In this document: positions 36,417 to 48,137 of the stretch, in pieces
Position numbering within the stretch: the first letter of the stretch is position 1
How the letters are laid out: each line of letters begins with the position of its first letter
Origin: Limnoperna fortunei
Lineage: Eukaryota; Mollusca; Bivalvia; Mytilida; Modiolidae
Direction of reading: 5' to 3'
NCBI GenBank assembly: GCA_944474755.1
Contig: OX104114.1
Span: 45,077,070 to 45,141,069 of the forward strand
DNA: 64,000 nucleotides
Program-made: the position numbers and the translations under genes
The notes under the pieces: model-generated
What the model was told of the DNA's origin: nothing
The model's input: only the letters and a program-made list of their open reading frames with translations
Databases searched by the model: none

Positions 36417-36624
36417 TTATTAATTTATTTATTATATTTTTGGTATTTTTATACATATTAAAAAATGTATGAAGCAGCTTTAAAGTTCAATGTTGTTTCT
36501 TAAAAGAAAGGGGCCTATATTATACATTTGAAGGAAAAGGGAATTAAATAGGGATGTTACCACTTGTTCCCCATTACAACTTAATATTTTTAGATATCTT
36601 GAGCATAAATAGCCCGTTTTGTAA

Positions 36625-36731
36625 CAGAGATTGGTCAACTTGTACTCTGGTTTTCTCCTCAATAAAAAATGGACGCCATAATACAGCTGCAAAATGCTGA
36701 AATGTCGGAAAACCTTATATAAACAAACACA
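36625..36731 (+). repeat. SINE 3' fragment
   Basis: 'ctctggttttctcctcaata', 'atggacgccataatacagct' and an 'aaacaaac' tail match the 3' body of the full SINE. Confidence 0.75.
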
Positions 36732-37742
36732 ATGCTCTTCAACATATCGAAATATTCAACACCCTTTTTTCTTCCAAAACAAAAAAATAATAATAATAAT
36801 AATTTAGAATTGACAAAAATAGATAAATATTAGAATAATGAAATATTATTGATGAAAATTAAAACAAATTTACAATACAGAAAATAATAATTATAACAAG
36901 TCAAAAACCAATACAATACACTGTCTTACCATCGTAAGATATCGGCAAAAAGCGTTAATGTCAATAAATATACATGAACCGGTTGATTTATTTACAATGC
37001 AATGATTGGTGTGTATTGTGTTGTTTGTTTACTGGTTTGCTTTGTTTATAACTATTAATGTGTGATTATCACTATGACACGATCATAATGTGTTGTTTTC
37101 GCACGTTCGCATTGTTTTCACCTTTGACATCATATATATTCTTTTAGATTTGAATGCCTCGGTTATTTCCCTTATGTAAGTGAGATAATATACACTTACA
37201 TTCCCGTTTATAACTTCTACCTGAATCTGAGACCAGGAAATGGAACGTTTGCTTTGTAGGTAAATTAATACACATGCACTCAACACAAGAACTAAATTTA
37301 AATGTCCATTTCTTTACTTTATAGCAAATACTAATTGTATGAAACAGTTCATTTTTTATATCTTCATTGTGACAGTAACTATTTGGTGAGTAATCGAGTA
37401 TTCCAGAGAAAAAAGTGGTGGGGGCAGCTGATACGGAAGCAAGGAATATCGACCTCTTCATCCTTTTGTTTATACGCATGTGTAATTATTATTTACAGAT
37501 ATTTCACGGATGCACAGAAACGTATACGTATATAAATATCGCAGTATAACTATGTACAGGACTGGTACATTTCTTGTAATTAACATGCATGTGCAAAGAA
37601 GGTCTATATATGTAGTCATGTTTAATTTTTTTCTCTCGTTAGATGATTGAGAATGTACATGTATAGTGGAAAAGTGGAATGCCAACAGACAGTCGCCTTC
37701 CCACGCGGCAGCTTATCTATGTTAGACTCGAGAGCAATACAC

Positions 37743-38612
37743 TAGTCCGAGAATCCTCTGCCGTCCAACGCTTTTTTCTTGCGTGGGACAAGAATCCTCT
37801 CCGTCCAACGATTTTTTTTTTGCGTGGGACGTCAGAGAGCTCTCCATAAGCAAAACAGTGGATTTTGCGATACCGGTCTGGGTCGGCAAATTTCATCGTT
37901 TTCAGATGTTAACAAACATTTTCGTCCAGTTACACTAGATATAATTCACTTCTTTAGAGGGGCCTCGGTGGCCGAGTGTTTAAGGTAGTTCGTCTACTAT
38001 TGATCACGTGGTCTGTCAATACTGAGATTGCGGGTTCGATTCTCACTGCGGGCATGGTGTTCTCGACTCCAATCTTAATTGACAAGGATTGCCAGTTTTC
38101 CTACCTCAGGTCGGGGGTTTTCTCCGGGTACTCCGGCTTCCTCTCCCAATAAAAACTGGACGCCATGATATAGCTGAAAAATTGCTGAAAATGGCGTTAA
38201 ACATCATTCAAACAAACAAACAAAACTTCTTTAGATATTTTTCTCTATGAATATAATAATCGTACCTTTAATCAAGAGGATTTAAGTCCATTTCTAAGCT
38301 AATTTCCATCGATACCCTTACATCCGGACATTTCACTTTCATTTGAACAAAAAGTCACGTGACAACGATGTGACTTAAGGCCAGTGCTTAAATTAGCTTG
38401 ATTGAAGGTATGATGATTATATTCTTAGAGAAAAATAACTGACGAAGCGATTTATATATAGTTTACCTGGACGAAAATGTTTGTTAACATCTGGAAACGA
38501 TCAGATTTGCCGTCCCAGACCGGTGTCGAAAAATCCGCTGTTTTGCTTATGAAGAGCTCTCTGACGTCCCACACAAAAAAAAAACGTTGGACGGCAGAGG
38601 ATTCTCGGACTA
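37743..38612. mobile_element. MULE-like foldback element interrupted by a SINE
   Basis: Termini 'tagtccgagaatcctctg' (37743) and its complement ending 'gattctcggacta' (38612). The inverted arms extend about 270 bp on each side: left 37743-37958 plus 38236-38290, right about 38395-38612. Flanks are a perfect 10-bp direct repeat 'agcaatacac' (37733-37742, 38613-38622), the size expected for Mutator-like transposition. No coding capacity, so non-autonomous. The left arm has an internal ~41-bp tandem duplication (37750-37830). Class is inferred from arm length and target duplication. Confidence 0.82.
37959..38224 (+). mobile_element. Full-length tRNA-derived SINE with target duplications
   Basis: Best copy in the window. 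Head 'ggggcctcggtggccgagtg' with an A box, B box 'gcgggttcgattctcactg', then conserved body 'attgacaaggattgccagtt', 'ggtcgggggttttctccggg', 'ggacgccatgatatagctg' and tail (caaa)n. Flanked by an 11-bp direct repeat 'acttctttaga' (37948-37958 and 38225-38235). Needs LINE machinery in trans; no coding frame. Confidence 0.92.
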
Positions 38613-38639
38613 AGCAATACACCTACTACAGAAATTTGG

Positions 38640-38800
38640 GACCTAATATTCGATAACTTACTACCTTAAACCAATTAAAAAGCTATTAATCGCGTGCCTG
38701 TCAGCACTGAGGTTGCGGGTTCAAGTCGAGTATACTTGACCCCAATATTTCCAGTTTTTTCTTAGAAGGGGTCCTTTTGCTTTCTCTCCCATAAATCAAA
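38640..38800 (+). repeat. SINE fragment
   Basis: 'gcctgtcagcactgaggttg' and 'gcgggttcaagtcgag' correspond to the tRNA-like head and B box; the body degenerates after 'cagttttttcttag'. Confidence 0.6.
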
Positions 38801-39649
38801 GACCTGAAGGTCTTCAAGGGTCGGCTGGGCTGGGATACATAAAATGGGATACATAAAATCACCATCAAATTTGGGCAATCATTAACACCTATAGATATAT
38901 TTGGGAAAATGGCCAAATCGAACTTGACCTCTCTTTTGTTAAATAAACAAAATATACAAAATTCAAAGTGATGTTTAAGTCAGAATGCGTAAGTATTAAG
39001 CTAGCAAATTCAAATCCTTTATTGCATATTTCGCCTTTATGAGTTTAAATAAATTTGCAGAGGAAGTAATTTTACAGTTTAAAAAAATCCCCATGTTACA
39101 AAACGTGTACTTTAATTTACCACTTTTGACAACTAACACAATTAGTAAATTTTATAAAATTGGTATCTTTGATGACATTTCATTAACATCTGGAGATTGT
39201 TTCAAGTGAAACTGCATCCTGCTACCAGTGGTAATAAATCTGTCAGCATTCATATACGAATGAATATCTGTACTGCATGACATATTTAAAGTTAAGACAA
39301 TGAAATCAGAATGAAACAATATGATAAAGACAGACATCCACTGTTTTTAACACAAAATATATTGATATAAAATATCTGTAGTACATTTTAAATTACCCGC
39401 CGGCATCATTGATGCAATGATATTAATTCAATCCAAACAAAGACTACATATAGAGTTTCTGATCAAAACAAGTAGAAAATTTTATTTAGAAAATCTCAAT
39501 TGCATAAAATAATTCAATTAATTGTTAGCAGATATTTATCTTTATGAGTGTTCCGCAAGATTAAACGAACTATATTATGCGGATTTCATGCATTCATTTG
39601 CGTTGTGGGGTTTTTCCACATTCTTCAAATTTTTCATGCAGACGATCGC

Positions 39650-39752
39650 AATGGGTCTGGCTGATAAATCAGCCGACCCAAAAACGAGAAGCCATGAAGT
39701 AGCTGAAAAATTGATAAAAATGGCGTTACATCCAATTGAAGCAAACAAACAA
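39650..39752 (+). repeat. SINE 3' end
   Basis: 'agtagctgaaaaattgataa', 'aaatggcgttacatccaatt' and an 'aaacaaacaaaac' tail. It forms part of the unsupported frame 39522-39881. Confidence 0.7.
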
Positions 39753-39999
39753 AACACAATTCTTAAGATTGCCAAAAAAAGGCCAAAAGGTTTCAAGATA
39801 AAACGCCTCGATCGTGCCTTCAATAAGTTTAATACAGATACTACATTTTTGTATTTCTTTGTTGATAAATATGTCGTGTAAAGATATAAATGCAAATATT
39901 TTCCCCAATTTTAGAAATCAGTACATAGTGATCATTAGATACACCTATTACTGAATAATGGTGTACAATACTCAACTTTTCATCAACTGACCAACTCAT

Positions 40000-40185
40000 G
40001 GAAGCGGGAGGTTTGGCATGCCATAAAACCTGGTTTGTTCCACAATACTTTTGAATTATATACATGTACCAAGTCAGTACCATGGCTGAAATTGTTTCAT
40101 TTTTTGGTTGTTGGTTCACGAGTTTGCCCGTTTCTTGTATTTGTGGATTGTCTTTTAACAGTTTCCTTGCTGTTCGGTATATTTT
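40000..40185 (+). repeat. Retroelement tail homologous to 21310-21492
   Basis: 'ggaagcgggaggtttggcat', 'gtaccaagtcagtaccatgg', 'cccgtttcttgtatttgtgg' and 'ctgttcggtatattttgct' align in order with the reverse complement of 21310-21492. It represents the same RT-associated tail without the RT part. It lies just downstream of CAP paralogue 2 and might be within its 3' UTR. Confidence 0.75.
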
Positions 40186-40197
40186 GCTATTACATTC

Positions 40198-40203
40198 ATT
40201 TAT
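40198..40203 (-). promoter_or_regulatory. Polyadenylation signal candidate for CAP paralogue 2
   Basis: AATAAA on the minus strand about 100 bases past the stop codon at 40300. It is the nearest canonical hexamer I noted. Confidence 0.4.
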
Positions 40204-40299
40204 TCTAAACTATTTGACTTTTTAATTGTAATTGTCTAAACTAAAATATCCCTCATTGAGGGTAGATTTCATTTAAATAATGATGCATTCTTATTGCAA

Positions 40300-43200
40300 C
40301 TAACAACATGAACAACAACATCCAGTATTCTCAGTCATCATTGGTGGTAAAACGTTATGTGTATATTGCCCTGGTATATTGCCTGCAGGTCGATAGCAGG
40401 CGACAACTATTACACGGTTGTTTGATTTTATTTTGCCGAATCCGACTTCTTTTGTATCTTTCCAAATTAGCTGTGTAAAATTTTTGAAGTCTGGAAATAA
40501 ATGAAAAGAAATTTGAAATTCATAAATTATTGCTGCAACCGAGGTGCTATCGTTATGGCAGTAATGTGTAGCGTGTTTACAGAAAACATTGATGCTATAA
40601 AAAATGGTTCTGCTCCAATGAAAAGCTCTTGAATGTAGGAGATGCACCGAGCGCTGGTAATTTGGGTAATTAATTCCGCACGAATTATATGGCTCAGCCT
40701 GATTATTTATCAAGTGGGGTCATATAATTCTTAGGCTAATAAAAGGGTAGTTGGAAACGTATATACATGATATATATTTTTTTTATAATTTTGTAAGAAA
40801 TTGTATCTATATCATGGCGCCCGGTTTTTATTCGAGTAGGAAGCCAGAGTACCCGGTAAAAACTTAAGACCTTCGGTAGGAAGGTATTGTAGTCTTTATC
40901 GATTAAGATTGGTGTCTGCCAATATTGACGAAACCACTATATTTTGCTTATCGTTTATTATAACATTAAGTCAATTTGAAAAAAGACATTTAGTGGTCTA
41001 AAGGTACTATTATTATACATGTTTTAGCAAATATTGTTTAAAATAAAGCAATTTGAGCATTCCTAATGTTTTTAAAGCTCCGAAAAGACCCCTACAGATA
41101 GTGATGAATGCACAAAGAATCTGTTAACATACGATTATCCCATTTTGCACTTATCTAAGTTAGTCCTAATCCATTATATTTTGTCAAATGTTTAGTTTTA
41201 ACATTGTCTTCAAAGATTCAGTGGTCAAATAGTTAAGATAATTAGCCATCTTCTTTTGATCACGTACCTGTCAACACTAAGGCTGTGGGATCGAGTCTCA
41301 CTGAGGGCAGGGTGGGGTCGACTCCATGTCAAATTGACAAGGATTGCCAGTTTTCTTCCTTAAGGTCGGGGTTTTTCTCTTGCCAATTCGGCTTCCCTTA
41401 AAACTGGAATCCACGAAATAGCGTATATATATATATATGAACACTATTAAAACGAAACAAAAATAAAAACAAAGATTCTTTTTTTTTAAGTAAGGTCAAA
41501 AAGTACAGCCAAAACAAAATAAAAGAAACGTCAAAACTATTCAAAGAAATATACTGTGTGTGGGGTCGACCAAGAACCAAAGGCCAGATTGTGGAGTCGC
41601 ACCTATTGTACAGGCCCGTCCTGAATATAGCTGAAATATTGCTTGCTGGACGTAAAGCAAACATCCAATCAATCAACCTATTGTACAGGTTCAAATGTCG
41701 CCTTCTAGCATGTGACCTCAGTTTTTCTGTACACTATCGTCGTAACCTTTATTCTCGAACCAAAAAGCAACAAAACAAATCCACAAATTTTGTACATCTT
41801 GTAATTAGTTACACATAAGTATTACGGGAGCCAAAAAAAGAACTCCAGACATGGCTAAATCTGCGGAAATCAATTTTAGATCAAGCTGCTATCGAACCAA
41901 AGCAAAATTGTACATTAATTTTACCAGCCTAGGCTAGCGGAGAAAACAGACTAGCTTACTTGTTGATAATTCACTGTTCAGTAATATTAATCCTGAACTC
42001 TAAAAACAAATTCTGAGTTTCTATAACTTACGTTTAACGTCGGGATTTTTCAATTCGGATGGCGGCTCCTTGTTGAAATATTTAGAATACTGCTCTATTT
42101 CGTTATACCAGTCGTCCGTTACTTCTTCTCCTATAAAAAGTCATAATAATAAAGAGTATTTCAAGAAGATACAGAGATGTATTTTGTTAACATGAGAAAA
42201 TAGCTTAATACATGTAATATAATAAGAGTTAGTTCCCTTTGTTCATTAACTTGTTTGTTACTACTTGCAATATTTCAGATAATTCATGGCGTGCCGATTT
42301 TATTGGAAGAAAAAGCCGGAGTAGCCGATGAAAACCCCTAACTTTGGCAGGAAATTGTTTTCTCAATTAAGGTTGTAATCGAGCGCAACTATTAATAAAC
42401 TGCAGCAGCAAAGAGGATCAGGTTCAAATCAATTACTTACACATTTCCTGTACAAATTGCACACTAAAACCAATGAGAATGCTAACACAATTAATATAAG
42501 AAAATAAAGAACATTAGTCTGGGATCCTGACTATATATTCTCAATACCATAAGCGGACTTCCGGTTCGAATAAACAGTCAGGTCACCAGCAATGAATCCG
42601 GTCAAAATTTTGAATTTTGACCGGTTTGCAACATTCGGAATGCCTCAAAATTTACGTCATTATTAACAGTAACTGACGTAACTCCGATACAAAGCATTAT
42701 GACGTAACGTCCGGCGTCCGGGTAAATAAATCAAATAAAAATACAGTTTATCAAAAGAATGCTTTTATAGAATTTATATCCTCGAATGTGGACATAACTT
42801 AAAGAGATTTGTCAGTTTAACTCGAAAGCGAAAACAAGAAGCAGGTAGCTACTTTATTTAAATTGTACTCTGACATAAATTTCCAACGGAACGAAACGCG
42901 CGAAAAATTAGCTCAAACATGGCGTTTTAAATAACCAATCAAACTGGGTAGTAAACTGGTGGTGACCTGGGGTTATATTTGAAAGTGAAGCTTGCGTAAA
43001 TGAAAAATATTGCACCAGGGGACCAGGTTATAAAGAACATATCATCTATATGATTGTTACCCTTCGATCTGCCCTGGAAATTATTCTTAATTACTTTACG
43101 GTTGGCGATGGGAAAGTCTAAATGTACGCTAAGAGAATCGGTTTGTAAAGTACTTTAGTTGACTTTTATCATGTGATAGGACTTGCTGACTACCTGTGAT

Positions 43201-43980
43201 TAATCAAGAGCAGGGAACATGCACTGCCTTCTTATCTTCTACACTGCACATCAAGTTAGCTGAAAGCGCAGTTCAGCTGCTGTATACATGTTGTAAAGAC
43301 ATTGGAAAAGAAAGCTGTTGTGTCTTTAAGTATTAGAGGGTTACTTCTTGTATATAAAGTTATTGCCAATTATCAAAAACATGTTATGTAACTGACCTGT
43401 TAAATTGCAATTGCAGTATTTCTGTCGGTATGAAATATATTGCTGAATTGTTTTCACCACAAAACAAAACATAAAAGCTAAAAAACATACATGCTTTTAA
43501 AGGGAGACATGTTGCAGAGATGTAACGTATGTAAAAGTGACCAACCATAAGAATACAGATACAACTTTTTCCCCAAAATTTACGAACAACATATATTGTG
43601 TGCTAGGCAAGAAACATGCTTAAACAACCATTATTTCGCCTTTCTAAATGACATAAACTAAAAAGCATGTGTTTTTTTAAAGAAATAAAATGTTATGTTT
43701 GTCTTATACCTGTATAATCATCGCCTTTAGTTAATATTTTTACAGATACATTTTCTCCAAGTGTATTTTCTATCCTATCCTTAGTAAGTCTTTGTTTGAG
43801 GTCCTTGTTTCGGTTAGACATGTAATACGCAATCTTGTGAGCTAGTTCAGTTAGGTCATCAGCATGCTTTAATGGCGGACAGTTATGGTTCATTCTGTAA
43901 CGATTATGTGAATTGATCGCTTCACGTGAAAAATCGTCTTTCAGTTCTATAAGGACATCACTTTTGTTTCTATTCCCCAT
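40300..43980 (-). CDS. GAPR-1-like CAP-domain protein, 3 exons (paralogue 2)
   Basis: Second GLIPR2-type CAP protein. Exons 43710-43980, 42032-42130, 40300-40490; both introns phase 1; 561 nt, 186 aa. The N-terminus MGNRNKS keeps Gly2 for myristoylation but lacks Ser6. CAP features: HNRYR (His25), GENV (Glu76), WYNEIEQY, NFTQLIWKDTKEVGFG, VVACYRPAGN, HNVLPP. The histidine of the HFT motif is Asn127, the same change as in paralogue 1. The protein ends in GCCCSCC, a cysteine cluster suited to palmitoylation or metal binding; GAPR-1 has none that I recall. Same strand, exon order and phases as the 28-35 kb gene, so a tandem duplicate. Introns carry SINE copies. Likely a peripheral membrane protein; its ligand is unknown. 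Confidence 0.9.
40808..40925 (-). repeat. SINE fragment (minus)
   Basis: Minus-strand reading gives 'attaagattggtgtctgcc'-side sequence reversed into the family body: 'cctaccgaaggtctta', 'gtactctggcttcctac' and 'aaaaccgggcgccatgata'. Confidence 0.7.
41213..41425 (+). repeat. SINE copy
   Basis: A-box region 'cagtggtcaaatagttaaga', B box 'gtgggatcgagtctcactg', body 'attgacaaggattgccagtt' and 'ggtcggggtttttctcttgc'. The 3' end is eroded into an (AT) run. Confidence 0.8.
41560..41690 (+). repeat. SINE-related 3' fragment with AATC tail
   Basis: 'tgaatatagctgaaatattg', 'gctggacgtaaagcaaac' and the 'atccaatcaatcaa' tail suggest a second SINE subtype ending in (AATC)n, as opposed to (CAAA)n in the main family. 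Confidence 0.55.
42131..43709. other. Intron 1 of CAP paralogue 2
   Basis: 1.6 kb intron with a SINE fragment (42287-42400, minus) and a perfect 27-bp palindrome 'ccggtcaaaattt-g-aaattttgaccgg' at about 42598-42624. No gene seen. Confidence 0.65.
42287..42400 (-). repeat. SINE fragment (minus)
   Basis: On the minus strand: 'ttacaaccttaattgag', 'cctgccaaagttaggggttt', 'tactccggctttttcttcc' and 'aaaatcggcacgccatga'. It corresponds to the SINE body. Confidence 0.75.
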
Positions 43981-44502
43981 GGCTCATGGTTAGTGAAAAT
44001 TTTTTCTAACTGCACAATCTTGAAACAAACAATATATAAATATATGTCAATGAATTATAAATATGCACGTAAAAAAGGCACAAGGAAATTTAACACTTTG
44101 AAGATAATGCTTCGGCACTTGTGTGGCTTGGAACAATTAAAGAGGGGTAATTGAGAGCAACGTTTTTATTACCACAGTAAAAGGGAGACAGATATGAAAG
44201 GTTTAACATATATTCTTGCAATCGGTCACCTGTGGATCACTCTTTGCAAGCAATCCACCCAAATGCAGAAAGTGTTCATTTCCACAATTAACGCTGAACG
44301 TCCGAGTTCGAGTTCCGTGAGACGGTCGTTATTTGGGACATGTTATTCCTTCAGCACCGCTTTGTTGGTTTTTTTGTATTGATTATCTATGCAATAAACT
44401 AGATTTCATTAGAATACTACTAGTAATTCGTAAAAGCAGAAATTGTATATTTGGTCAAATATGTCAGTTTCTAAACGAAGCAATCACTTTCCAAGTTAGA
44501 GA

Positions 44503-44528
44503 TTGATTGATTGATTGATTGATTGATT
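44503..44528 (+). repeat. (GATT)n microsatellite with adjoining repeat
   Basis: Six GATT units followed by 'tttcagctatactccagacg' and 'agaacaagttgacaaac'. The same order (GATT run, 'cagct', 'cgagaacaag') is at 49138-49250, so it is probably the (AATC)n tail of a minus-oriented SINE-like element. Confidence 0.65.
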
Positions 44529-45473
44529 TTTCAGCTATACTCCAGACGAGAACAAGTTGACAAACAATAATTGGGCCAATGGGCCACCAGTAAGTATGCA
44601 CAGTTAGGCACATCCTGAGAATTTTACCCTACTTAAAGGACAACAGTGATCTTGTTCCCTTTACAAAAACCAAGGAGCGTAGTTCTCTTTAAACACGTCC
44701 TGTAATAAAGCTTACCGTATTATAGCCTGTCAACCCTACCGCTTTCTTGGGAAACAAACTCCCTATTTGCTTCCTATGTACGAACTGAACTGTCCCCTGG
44801 GATGAGGCCTATGACTGTTACTTTGTTCGAACGTCTAATAAAGGCAAACACGCAAATGTGAATGTCCTATTAAAAACGCCATTCTAGACTTATAATCAGA
44901 ATAAAATAAATTTACGGTTTAAAATTGGAAATTGTACCCTAAAATAGAATGTCTTACATTTAGAAACATTTTAATCGGAAAGTGCATTAAAATTGCAGTA
45001 ATAAAAAATAACAAACTACACGTTTTTCATGAAATTATCTAAATTTGTGAGTGAATATTGTGTGTACTTACTATTATATGCAAATTGTCGTTAATTGTTT
45101 TAGTTAAATTTCCATTTACGCTAGATTAATTTCTTCATATGGTTCGAATATATGTATTGTTACATATACACACATATTGCTTTGTTTTTTATTAAAGAGA
45201 AATACAATTAGTTATACTTTCTTTAAAGTATATCATGTTTCCAACTTATAAATGGTCAGAAGTTTCTTCCCTTTTTATAGTATTTTTAACTTGATTTTCT
45301 CGTGTCTTGTGTTCAGATCCACACATTATTCGATTTTTTTATGGTATTTAAGCCTCTTTCAGCATTTAATAATTCATATCGTTACGTATGGTAATCCATG
45401 TCGTGGCGTGCAATTTTAGGAAACATACTGATGACGGCTTATGGTGCTGGTATGAGGTTTTATTTAAGTCGCT

Positions 45474-46727
45474 TATTGCTTAGCTACAATAATGTAGCTC
45501 TTTTTTTTAATGAACGGAGCTACAAAGAGGTCCCATTACTCGTAATGGAACAAAAACACTCTTGGGATTTAATACTTATTTTCCGTTATTAAACTTCTAT
45601 TTTTTTTTATTTATATTTTTCCATTTTCCGCCGTTCAGCTGACATATTATGTTCAGTTAAAAAAAAACTTTGATCCGGATGACAATTTTTACCAAATCGA
45701 TTCAGAAATTATTCACTTCCGGAATTTAAATCATGATTATAGTTAGTCTCGATCACCCAGACGCATATATAATAGCATCTGGGATCACCTTGTTGTAATT
45801 TTCGCAACCAATAGGTGGAGACAAAACAATGATTCTATTTTTAGGGCTCTATTTTAAAATCAGGAAAACCATGCAAACATGTCTATACTTATAATATGAC
45901 GTCACTGTAAGATTCACTCTTGATTGTGCATAACAATAATATTTGTTTAATTAATTGATAAAGTAATATTTTATAAAAATATTCAAATGTAAACTTTGGC
46001 ACAAATTTATTATACACTTCTTGATATGGACGGAAGTAATTTTTAGAAAATAAAAATATCATCCAATCAAAAATTACGCCCAGTTTTGGGCGTAATGATA
46101 ACGAGTTCAATATAAGATGAATCCAGACGCACAAATGTAATTAAGCGTCTGGATGATCGAGACTAGATTATAGTCTCTATCACCCAGACGCATATATATA
46201 AGCGTCTGGGATCACCTTGTTTTAAGTTCGCTACCAATAGATGGAGACAAAACAATTATTCTATATTTAGGGCCTATTTTTAGACCAGGAAAACCATCCA
46301 AACATGTCTCTACTTATAAAATGACGTCACAGTAAGATTCTCTCTTGATTGTGCGTAACAATAATATTTGTTTAATTAATTGGTAAAGTAATATATTATA
46401 AAAATATTTAAGTTTAATCTTTGGTACAATTTTTTATACACATTTGCTATGAACGGAAGTAATTTTTTAGACAATAAAAATATCATCCAATCAAAAATTA
46501 CGCCCAGTTTTGAGTCTCACGCGAGTTGCTTGAGACTTGACAGGCCTGGAATTATGTGTTGTATAAATATCAGTTAAACTTAAAAGACATTAAAAAGTAT
46601 GTAGCAATTTAGGGAAATAGTTTAACAGCTTACTAGTATTTCTCCCGGCTTGCTCCATTACGAGTAATGGGGCCTCTTTGTAGCTCAGTCCATGAAAAAG
46701 GAGCTAATTATTGTAACTATTTATTGC
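45474..46727. mobile_element. Inverted-repeat-bounded block (~1.25 kb)
   Basis: Left arm 45474-45553 ('ttattgcttagctacaataa' ... 'cattactcgtaatgg') and right arm about 46643-46727 are inverted copies with moderate divergence; both contain 'gagctacaaagagg' and 'cccattactcgtaatgg'. No transposase frame lies inside. The interior is the tandem duplication at 45746-46510. Reads as a non-autonomous DNA element; no target duplication was identified. Confidence 0.6.
45746..46510 (+). repeat. 427-bp-period tandem duplication with hairpins
   Basis: Unit 1 starts 45746 ('gtctcgatcacccagacgc'), unit 2 at 46173 ('gtctctatcacccagacgc'). They run in parallel for about 340 bp to 'tccaatcaaaaattacgccc', with about 90% identity. 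Between and within them 'ccagacgc'-type hairpins occur three times (near 45755, 46122 and 46183). The frame at 45889-46134 is a by-product. Confidence 0.85.
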
Positions 46728-48017
46728 TTAGTACTTATTCTTAAATTGTCAAAAAATAGTTTTTAACAGTTAGTTTTTTTAACAGTTTACTCGTAGAAAA
46801 GTAGGATAAGCCCCAATAATGACTGAATAGGGGGAAATAAGTTGTTGACGTTGTTGCCAAGATGATGTTAGCGTTAGTGAGTTTAATAGGTCTCTTTCTT
46901 AGCGGTCTAGAGTGACAAACTGGTGAGTAAACCAAGTCTTAGAAGTGGAAAATGTGTGCATTTCTCTTTCCGACAAATTATTATTATTGTGACTTTTGTT
47001 AAGCTATCCTTTGCGTAGATTAAAAAAAATAATTTATCAAATAAATATGGTGGACTTTTTCTGTTGATTAAAACTTTATGATCACTCAGAACAAATACAC
47101 TGCAGCTGCATCATATAAATGACTGATTACAAAGAAGCTTAATGTCCAGCGAGCAGTATTACAGCTAGCTGAATTCAGAACGAGAACAAGTTAGGCAACA
47201 ATAAATCAATCCTAGAAATGAGAGAAAATGTTTGCTGCAACTGGATTATGAATTATTGTATACATTTGCTGCTCTTACCGTGTACTTACTATTTCTGCAA
47301 ACAACAAAAGGTTCTTTATCGTGATAGGAACATCTCACTATTCAAACACGTAATCCACATAATAACTTGACAACACCACAACGAGAATGTCTATATATCA
47401 GTCAACTGGGGACTCCCGGAGCAGCGCAGTAGGTTGAGTCTTGATTCCCAGATATTGTATTTGGAACACACGCCTAATGGATGGCGGAACTATAGATATC
47501 TATTTTTATTACTTTGTTTTACGAAAACAATGGATTAAGACCAACATAATTTTTCATGGATCATGGTCGTTAATCATCATGGTAACCAGACAATGTGATC
47601 CGAACATGTCAAACTTTTTAACTGGTTCCTGTGATAGTGCACTGACAGTTTTTTTTCAACTGGAAGATACCACTACAGCAAAATGTTAAGCATTTACACA
47701 AATAGTTAAAATAATAAATGACTAATAATAGATTGTCTGCCATTTTTATGCGATCACGACTGGTAACTAAAAATTTAAAAAGTCCATTAGAAAATTGTCC
47801 CATCGCATTTGGAATGGCACTTCGTGTGCTAAAAGTACAATGCCAGGAGCAAAAAATATTTTGTAAAAAATCAAAAAAATTCACTTTGCAAAATTTTTTC
47901 AATGCTCTGAAACTATCCATAATCTTTTTTCACTGAACCAAATTACTCTTAATCTAAGCTCAAATGTATCCAAAGGCAAATTAAATAAAATTGATTAAAA
48001 TATACAAAGAAATAGAC

Positions 48018-48031
48018 TGGTGTTTTTTGTT

Positions 48032-48063
<32 letters not shown>

Positions 48064-48137
48064 TTTTTTTTGTTTTTGTTTTTTTTTTGTGTTTTGTTTT
48101 TTTTTGTTTTTTTTTTTTTTTTTTTTTGGGGGGGGGG
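48018..48137 (+). repeat. T/G low-complexity run
   Basis: Runs of T separated by single G, ending in about ten G. The opposite strand reads as a Lys/Asn-rich pseudo-peptide. Followed by imperfect 'acaacgagaag' repeats to about 48225. Confidence 0.9.

Larger units (their letters stand above)
35389..40299. other. Intergenic region between the two CAP genes
   Basis: No supported host gene. Contains a dispersed repeat (35815-36165), an (AT)n run (36391-36416), a SINE fragment (36625-36731), a foldback element with nested SINE (37743-38612), two more SINE fragments and a retroelement 3' tail (40000-40185). Plus-strand frame 39522-39881 overlaps SINE sequence and is not supported. Confidence 0.7.
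40491..42031. other. Intron 2 of CAP paralogue 2
   Basis: 1.5 kb intron with SINE copies at 40808-40925 (minus), 41213-41425 (plus) and a related 3' fragment near 41560-41690. An (AT)n run lies near 41424-41438. No gene seen. Confidence 0.65.

Noticed and set aside
37959..38040. Possible tRNA gene (A and B boxes present)
   Set aside because: It is the head of a SINE with a conserved body and target duplications; no acceptor stem closes.
39522..39881. 119-codon plus frame
   Set aside because: Includes the SINE 3' end at 39650-39752 and has no recognisable motif.
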